Shown here: piece by piece, positions 6,543-9,991 of the stretch
How positions within the stretch are numbered: position 1 is the first letter of the stretch
Layout of the letters: each line of letters starts with the position of its first letter
NCBI GenBank assembly: GCA_947259865.1
Contig: CAMYNZ010000230.1
Coordinates: forward strand, 1 to 9,991
Length of the DNA stretch: 9,991 nt
Source of the DNA: an uncultured Desulfobacterales bacterium
GTDB taxonomy: Bacteria > Desulfobacterota > Desulfobacteria > Desulfobacterales > G020354645
Direction of reading: 5' to 3'
Position numbers and translations under genes: made by a program
Notes under the pieces: generated by a model
What the model was told of the DNA's origin: nothing
The model's input: the letters and a program-made list of their open reading frames with translations, nothing else
Database searches by the model: none

Positions 6543-6680
6543 AGAGCTTTCAGCCCATTTTTCTTATGGCCTTCCGTTCAGCTTAGTGCTTTCAGCTTTC
6601 AGCTGGCCCCACAGGGGCCGCAGCTTTCCAGCTTTCAAGCTTTCCAGCATTCCAGCCTATTCGCTTTCAGCTTTAAGCTG
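6543..6680. repeat. AGCTTTCAG-family tandem repeat region with GGCCCC hairpin
   Basis: Variants of (C/A)AGCTTTC(C/A) recur: AGCTTTCAGC near 6544, GCTTTCAGCTTTCAGCTGG (6588-6606), CAGCTTTCCAGCTTTC (6621-6636), AAGCTTTCCAGC (6638-6649) and CTTTCAGCTTTAAGCTG (6664-6680). Inside is a perfect hairpin, GGCCCC-ACA-GGGGCC (6605-6619). The rightmost unit contains the stop codon (complement of TTA 6673-6675) of the BzdQ-like gene. The region fills nearly all of the gap between that gene and the flavoprotein gene. The GC hairpin has no T-run on the minus strand, so termination is uncertain. Confidence 0.6.
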
Positions 6681-7581
6681 ATTTTTTTATTTTCTTTTTG
6701 GCTTTCCCCTTCTGGCACAATGTATGACCAAAGAGCGCCGCACCGGCTGCACCGGCGATCTGGGTATCCCAATCGGTGGTCAAACGCTCCAGACCGACTC
6801 TGGGCATCAATCGATCCATGACACCGCGATTTTTAGCCATTCCCCCGGTTACGGCAAATTCAGGTTTGACACCAACCCGCTCCACCAGCGAATAAATCTG
6901 CTCGGCCATGGCCTTGCAGTAGGCCGCCAGCACTTCTTCGGTACTCCAGCCTTTTCGCAAGAGTCCGATGGCTTCTGATTTGGCATATACCACGCAGGTA
7001 CTGGAAACTGCGGGCGGTTCTTTACCTTTGAATTCAAATGACCGGTCACCGACATTATTTATGGGTACGCCCACAAGATCGGAAAATACTTCCATACCAC
7101 GGCCGGTTCCGGCAGCACATTTGTCGTTCATCAAAAAATTGGTTACTTTGCCCTTCTCGTCACACTGAATCGCTTTAATGTCCTGGCCGCCGACATCAAG
7201 AACCGTTCGGACCTTGGGGCCATAAATAAAAATGGCCCCGCGCGCAAGGCAGGCAATTTCGGTAAGCGTGCGGTCGGCAAAAGGTATATTGACCCGGCCG
7301 TATCCGGTCCCGATGCAATAATCCATGCGTTCCTCGGGCAGCCTATCGGCCGCATCCATGGCGATATTCAAAGCATTACGGGCACTGTCGGGACTGTCCG
7401 CACCGGTGCGCATATTGCTATAAGCATATATTTGGCCATCGGCAACGATTACGGCCTGGGAACTGACAGAGCCTACATCGATACCCACAGTAACATATTG
7501 AGCATCCTGCCATTTAACATCCGGATTTACCCAGTTGGTCTCAGTCCATCTCCAGATTTCTTGTTTGGTTTCTTCAGTCAT
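6673..7581 (-). CDS. bzdQ-like: BzdQ/BcrA-like ATPase subunit (bzd-type benzoyl-CoA reductase Q family)
   Basis: This 302-residue activase subunit would pair with a P/D-type partner to form the ATP-driven electron-activating half of a class I aryl-CoA reductase. The N-terminus, with RWTETNWVNPDVKW (11-24) ahead of the ATPase core, and SYSNMRTG-like AYSNMRTGADSP (53-64) are characteristic of the bzd-type Q subunit as I remember it. Motifs: GIDVGSVSSQAVI (33-45), GTGYGRVNIPFADRTLTEIA (91-110), DVGGQDIKAI (129-138), cluster cysteines C155 (NDKCAAGTGRGME) and C196 (SSTCVVYAKSE), and TGGMAKNRGV (245-254). A lysine-rich tail ends at a repeat-borne TAA. I chose ATG 7581, preceded by AGGAAA; the frame stays open to 7767, but that extension reads through a hairpin repeat and has no homology-like pattern. 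The BzdP-like gene lies 445 bases upstream. Confidence 0.9.
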   Translation of the reverse strand: MTEETKQEIWRWTETNWVNPDVKWQDAQYVTVGIDVGSVSSQAVIVADGQIYAYSNMRTGADSPDSARNALNIAMDAADRLPEERMDYCIGTGYGRVNIPFADRTLTEIACLARGAIFIYGPKVRTVLDVGGQDIKAIQCDEKGKVTNFLMNDKCAAGTGRGMEVFSDLVGVPINNVGDRSFEFKGKEPPAVSSTCVVYAKSEAIGLLRKGWSTEEVLAAYCKAMAEQIYSLVERVGVKPEFAVTGGMAKNRGVMDRLMPRVGLERLTTDWDTQIAGAAGAALFGHTLCQKGKAKKKIKKSA

Positions 7582-7620
7582 TACTAATTTCCTGCTCACA
7601 TGAATTCGGATTTCGGATAT

Positions 7621-7685
7621 ATCGCGGCTGGAAGCCTCTCCCACCCATGCATTATCAATATGTGGGAGCGGCTTCCAGCCGCGAT
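7621..7685. repeat. Large REP-like inverted repeat (24-base arms)
   Basis: Arms 7621-7644 and 7662-7685 pair over 24 positions with one mismatch around a 17-base loop. The outer 15 bases, ATCGCGGCTGGAAGC and GCTTCCAGCCGCGAT, are perfect. The unit GTGGGAGCGGCTTCCAGC resembles short extragenic palindromes common in proteobacterial genomes. It lies 40 bases upstream of the BzdQ-like start, inside the presumed transcript, where it would fold strongly. Confidence 0.7.
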
Positions 7686-8008
7686 CGAAAGGCATCCATC
7701 CGAATTTTAATCCTGCTATAAGCGGGGGCAATCCACCAAAGATCTTTGGCGGATCAAACCGCTTCAAGAGTTTTTACACTTATTTCTGTGACATGACACT
7801 AGAAGCCATCTCCAAAATAGTAGATCGCGTTCAAGGGCCCCGCTGATGCGGGATTACATGTCGAATCTAAACATATTAAGGTATGCATCAAGGCGTTCCG
7901 CGGTTTGAAAGCGGAGTCCGCAAAAGTACTCTGGCGGATGAGCAGTACATTTTAAACTGGATCGCAACGCAGCCTTCGGACACAAGATGGGGCTTGTCCG
8001 CCTCAGGC

Positions 8009-8024
8009 GTGGTTTTGAAACCAC
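8009..8024 (-). terminator. Hairpin just after the BzdP-like stop, weak terminator candidate
   Basis: GTGGTT-TTGA-AACCAC forms a 6-base stem starting three bases past the TAG at 8027-8029. No run of U follows on the minus strand, so it is more likely an mRNA 3'-end or processing structure than an efficient intrinsic terminator. Confidence 0.25.
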
Positions 8025-8026
8025 TT

Positions 8027-8800
8027 CTAGGCAGTTTCAGCGGCAACAACTGCCGCCCCGGTTGCAGCGCCGAATTCAGGCTCGTCCGGAACGTAAAGTT
8101 TGTCCAGTTTCAATTCGCGTTTCATGGATGCCACAAATCCAGGGTTACGACCGACTCCTCCGACAATGACAACATCTTCATACACACCGATACGCCGAAT
8201 CATGGAGACAATGCGGTTGGAGATGGCATCATGGATAGCCTTGCTGATATCTGGTTTGGGCGTTTTTGCATGAATCAAGCCAACAACCTCAGATTCGGCA
8301 AAGACCACGCACTGCGCATTCATGGAAATTTCTTTGTCGGATTGCAAAGACAGCGGCCCCATATCCTCAAGGGTAACCTCAAGCGCTCTGGCCATGGCTT
8401 CGACAAACGCACCTGCACCGGCGGCACATTTTTCATTGATGACAAAATCAAGCGGTTCACCGTTTTCATCAATTTTGGCGGCCCTGCCCTCTTCGGCGCC
8501 TACATCAACAACGGTTCTGGCGTTGGGATTATGAAAGTTAGCGGCCCTGGCCATGGCGGTGATTTCATTTATGGTATCAGCCGCCATCTTTATGGCCTTC
8601 TGTCCGGAGCCGGTACCGATGATTTTCTTGATATCATCATTTGAAATCCCGGCCGCCTTAATGGCCCTGTCAAGAGAATCCGCCACGGCCTTTTCTTGAT
8701 CAAACCCGGTCAGAACGGATCCCTTACCGATGATTTGCCCATCTTCTATTATGACGGTTTTGGTGTTTTTGGCACCACAATCGATTCCCGCAGTTATCAT
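8027..8800 (-). CDS. bzdP-like: BzdP/BcrD-like ATPase subunit of an aryl-CoA reductase-type activase
   Basis: This 257-residue activase-family protein is probably the second ATPase subunit partnering the BzdQ-like protein. Motifs: GIDCGAKNTKTVI (5-17), GTGSGQKAI (62-70), cluster cysteines C125 (NEKCAAGAGAFVEAMARALE) and C164 (NAQCVVFAESEV), and VGGVGRNPGF (213-222). The phosphate-2 motif is not the family's D-I-G-G-Q-D but DVGAEEGRAAKI (99-110), which matches the altered D-I-G-A-x-x-G-R-A pattern of BcrD/BadG-type subunits. That pattern, the gene order and the shorter length argue for P/D rather than HgdC. The ATG at 8800 has only a weak GGA about 10 bases upstream. It is preceded by 184 bases of AT-rich DNA, the likely promoter region, though I see no strong consensus boxes. 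The catalytic N/O (or B/C) genes are not next to it. Confidence 0.88.
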   Translation of the reverse strand: MITAGIDCGAKNTKTVIIEDGQIIGKGSVLTGFDQEKAVADSLDRAIKAAGISNDDIKKIIGTGSGQKAIKMAADTINEITAMARAANFHNPNARTVVDVGAEEGRAAKIDENGEPLDFVINEKCAAGAGAFVEAMARALEVTLEDMGPLSLQSDKEISMNAQCVVFAESEVVGLIHAKTPKPDISKAIHDAISNRIVSMIRRIGVYEDVVIVGGVGRNPGFVASMKRELKLDKLYVPDEPEFGAATGAAVVAAETA

Positions 8801-8984
8801 TTTAAAAAAAATCCATCAAAATATAAACTGGTGTGCAGGCCGATGTTTATACCGTTCCTGAAATTGTTCAATAGCCAATATGTAATTGCTAATCGTAACA
8901 TTTGAATACTATTTAGAACATTAAATATATTTTGGGATAGTTTATTGGGAACGATATCGATTTTTTATATTCGTCCGGCTGAAT

Positions 8985-9572
8985 TTATTGACCCCAGTTT
9001 AAACCGGCAAACAATTGGTCGGCATTTTGATCCAGCATGTTTTTCAATTCGATTAGATAGGCCGGTTTTTCCTCATTTTTCCATCGGGGATAACCGCCGC
9101 GCCAGACATACTGGATGAGCTGATGAAACACGGCTCTGCTAAATGTGTACTCGCCAATCATCACTTCTTGAGCGTCCCCATCCACAACAAACTGAATTTC
9201 AATCGTCTCGCCAAATTCCTCAATGATGGACCTTACCTGTGCCTGAGTTAAATAACCTGCGGGATTTTGTTTGAAATTATCGGGTTCTTCCGGAAACGGG
9301 AAACAGGTATATAATTTTCCGATAAACCCCGTATAGCGAACACCATGAATGGCACCCATGAGATCTCCAATATTTTCACGCTCAGCGATGATATAAACAG
9401 GCCATGCCGCCCTGAAAGTTTGGTTATCTATCTGTCCGGGTATTTCCCCAAGCCGATGACAAAAGGCATCGGCAAACAAAAAATACCGCTCAAGTAACAG
9501 CATATCGGTCTCGATGTTAAAAAAGCCAAAGGCGATCGCCCCGTGGCTTGATGATTCAAATGCCAGCGGCAT
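8985..9572 (-). CDS. Conserved-looking hypothetical protein, 195 residues
   Basis: I do not recognise the family. ATG 9572 is preferred because GGGAG lies 5 bases upstream; a TTG at 9584 would add four residues but contains the ribosome site. The protein begins MPLAFESSSHGAIAFGFFNI and is rich in aromatic residues. It has no signal peptide, membrane segment or cysteine-cluster motif. A middle block (about 65-110) reads GDLMGAIHGVRYTGFIGKLY followed by TCFPFPEEP, and the C-terminus (about 150-175) has FSRAVFHQLIQYVWRGGYPR. The composition suggests a soluble, folded protein. It ends at TAA 8985-8987 and lies 184 bases upstream of the BzdP-like gene in the same direction, so a shared transcript is possible but not shown. 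Confidence 0.75.
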   Translation of the reverse strand: MPLAFESSSHGAIAFGFFNIETDMLLLERYFLFADAFCHRLGEIPGQIDNQTFRAAWPVYIIAERENIGDLMGAIHGVRYTGFIGKLYTCFPFPEEPDNFKQNPAGYLTQAQVRSIIEEFGETIEIQFVVDGDAQEVMIGEYTFSRAVFHQLIQYVWRGGYPRWKNEEKPAYLIELKNMLDQNADQLFAGLNWGQ

Positions 9573-9694
9573 AGCAACTCCCAAGTTTTTGTACCACAGC
9601 GGTGGCTGGAAACGATTTTTTAAGTATGAGGTTCTTCTCTACTGTAGTTGAAGAAAAGGGTCCAAGCCCGCCACATAAACGGCGGATAAAGATT

Positions 9695-9748
9695 CCAGGG
9701 GTCAAGGATTCAAGGTTCAGGGTTCTCTCTTTAGTCGAATTGAGCAAA
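9695..9748 (+). repeat. GGTTCAAGG-family repeat plus TTGAGCAAA element, second copy
   Basis: CCAGGGGTCAAGGATTCAAGG then TTCAGGGTTC (9695-9725) is followed after 14 bases by TTGAGCAAA (9740-9748) and GGGTTCCCC. The order and direction match 3816-3849, where TTGAGCAAA is followed by CCGGTCTCCC. The shared flank suggests a composite dispersed repeat rather than chance similarity of the simple heptamer. Confidence 0.55.
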
Positions 9749-9759
9749 GATGGGTTCCC

Positions 9760-9894
9760 CTACTTCTTCTGAATTTGTCCTTTCAAACCATAATCGCGAG
9801 CAAACTGGGTCTTATTCGTCAAGCCATAGACCTTGAGGGTAAGCTCCCTAGCCAATTGCCATGCCTCTATATCCTCAAATCGTTCTATTTTCAT
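9760..9894 (-). pseudogene. Truncated four-helix-bundle protein gene (S23/IVP family)
   Basis: ATG 9894, with AGGA 8 bases upstream, opens a frame of 44 residues starting MKIERFEDIEAWQLARELT and containing KVYGLTNKTQFARDYGLKGQ. This is the N-terminal signature of the small four-helix-bundle family, which also includes proteins coded in 23S rRNA intervening sequences (W-x-x-A-R-x-L, then Y-x-L-T, then a Y-G-L-x-x-Q-I segment). The family is usually about 110-120 residues. Here the frame stops at TAG (9760-9762) right after GQIQKK, where family members continue into the A-x-S-I-x-x-N-I-A-E-G helix. Nothing resembling that helix appears in the other frames downstream. Inverted copies of the GGTTCAAGG repeat flank it. 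Confidence 0.7.
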
Positions 9895-9954
9895 CTGAAA
9901 TCCTTTCAGATCTCGCAAATCAATAGTTCAGATTCGATGCGCACCTGCAACCAC

Positions 9955-9991
9955 CGAACCCAGAACCCTGAACCTTGAACCCTGAACCTTA
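9955..9991 (-). repeat. GGTTCAAGG-family repeat, cut by the right edge
   Basis: CGAACCCAGAACCCTGAACC followed by TTGAACCCTGAACCTT is the complement of the GGTTCA(A/G)GG unit repeated at least three times. It runs to the end of the window and may continue. It is inverted relative to 9695-9725. Confidence 0.6.

Larger units (their letters stand above)
7582..8026. other. Non-coding gap between the two activase genes
   Basis: These 445 bases separate two genes expected to be co-expressed. Contents: the 24-base-arm hairpin (7621-7685), a CCCGC-TGAT-GCGGG hairpin (7839-7852), a bulged stem GGACACAAG/CTTGTCC (about 7978-7998), and a hairpin directly after the BzdP-like stop (8009-8024). Open frames here on either strand have no recognisable motif. 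The 7860-8005 part has the look of a dispersed intergenic repeat, but a second copy is not in the window. Confidence 0.45.
9573..9991. other. Repeat-rich right end of the window with a broken small gene
   Basis: The 419 bases carry GGTTCAAGG-family repeats at 9695-9725 (forward) and 9955-9991 (reverse), a TTGAGCAAA element at 9740-9748 and a truncated four-helix-bundle gene at 9760-9894. A small imperfect stem, CCGCC/GGCGG, is near 9669-9684. No intact gene is evident. Confidence 0.5.

Noticed and set aside
6668..6690. Intrinsic terminator on the plus strand (CAGCTTTAAGCTG followed by T-rich DNA)
   Set aside because: The stem is only about four to six bases with almost no loop, the T-run is inside the BzdQ-like lysine codons, and no plus-strand gene ends nearby.
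7582..7767. N-terminal extension of the BzdQ-like protein by 62 residues
   Set aside because: The extension is read through the REP-like hairpin, and the ATG at 7581 has a good AGGAAA ribosome site and gives the usual family length.
7883..8644. Rightward open frame of 253 codons opposite the BzdP-like gene
   Set aside because: Antisense shadow: the leftward frame has both cluster cysteines and the ATPase motifs, while this frame is low in motif content and starts in the repeat-like gap.
9573..9747. Leftward open frame of 63 codons overlapping the hypothetical gene start
   Set aside because: It runs through repeat DNA, has no ribosome site and overlaps the better supported gene in another frame.

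Overview
The window looks like a chromosomal segment of an anaerobic, probably sulfate-reducing Desulfobacterota (deltaproteobacterial) species. This is inferred from three ATPases of the 2-hydroxyacyl-CoA dehydratase / benzoyl-CoA reductase activase family, a large multi-Fe-S flavoprotein of the GltD type, and intergenic DNA full of short GGTTCAAGG-like and AGCTTTCAG-like repeats. No rRNA, tRNA, CRISPR array or complete insertion sequence is visible.

Left part (1-3920). A major facilitator transporter, cut by the left edge, runs rightward and meets tail to tail a leftward HgdC-type activase (1044-1817). A 498-base gap follows with a possible 49-codon ORF, a palindrome, a REP-like hairpin and a candidate promoter. 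Then come three small rightward genes: a cyclodeaminase/cyclohydrolase-family protein (2316-2903), a DUF2080-like AbrB-type small protein (3020-3214) and a GNAT acetyltransferase (3279-3716).

Central and right part (3921-8800, all leftward). In transcription order there is a BcrD/BzdP-like activase (8800-8027), a BzdQ/BcrA-like activase (7581-6673) and an 856-residue iron-sulfur flavoprotein (6491-3921). This order resembles the P, Q and electron-donor part of bzd-type ATP-dependent benzoyl-CoA reductase operons. The inferred scheme is that NAD(P)H electrons pass through the flavoprotein and its Fe-S clusters to the two ATPases. These would use ATP hydrolysis to drive low-potential electrons into a catalytic (N/O or B/C) subunit pair. 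That pair is not in the window, so the substrate is unknown: benzoyl-CoA, a substituted or partly reduced aryl-CoA such as a tetrahydronaphthoyl-CoA, or a 2-hydroxyacyl-CoA.

Right end (8801-9991). An unrecognised 195-residue protein lies upstream of the activase pair. Beyond it a truncated four-helix-bundle (S23/IVP-family) gene sits between oppositely oriented copies of the GGTTCAAGG repeat.

Most unusual points: the flavoprotein ends in what reads as a degenerate GIY-YIG (UvrC-like) domain followed by a tail encoded by repeat DNA; repeats abut the 3' ends of the flavoprotein and BzdQ-like genes; and a 24-base-arm hairpin separates the two activase genes.
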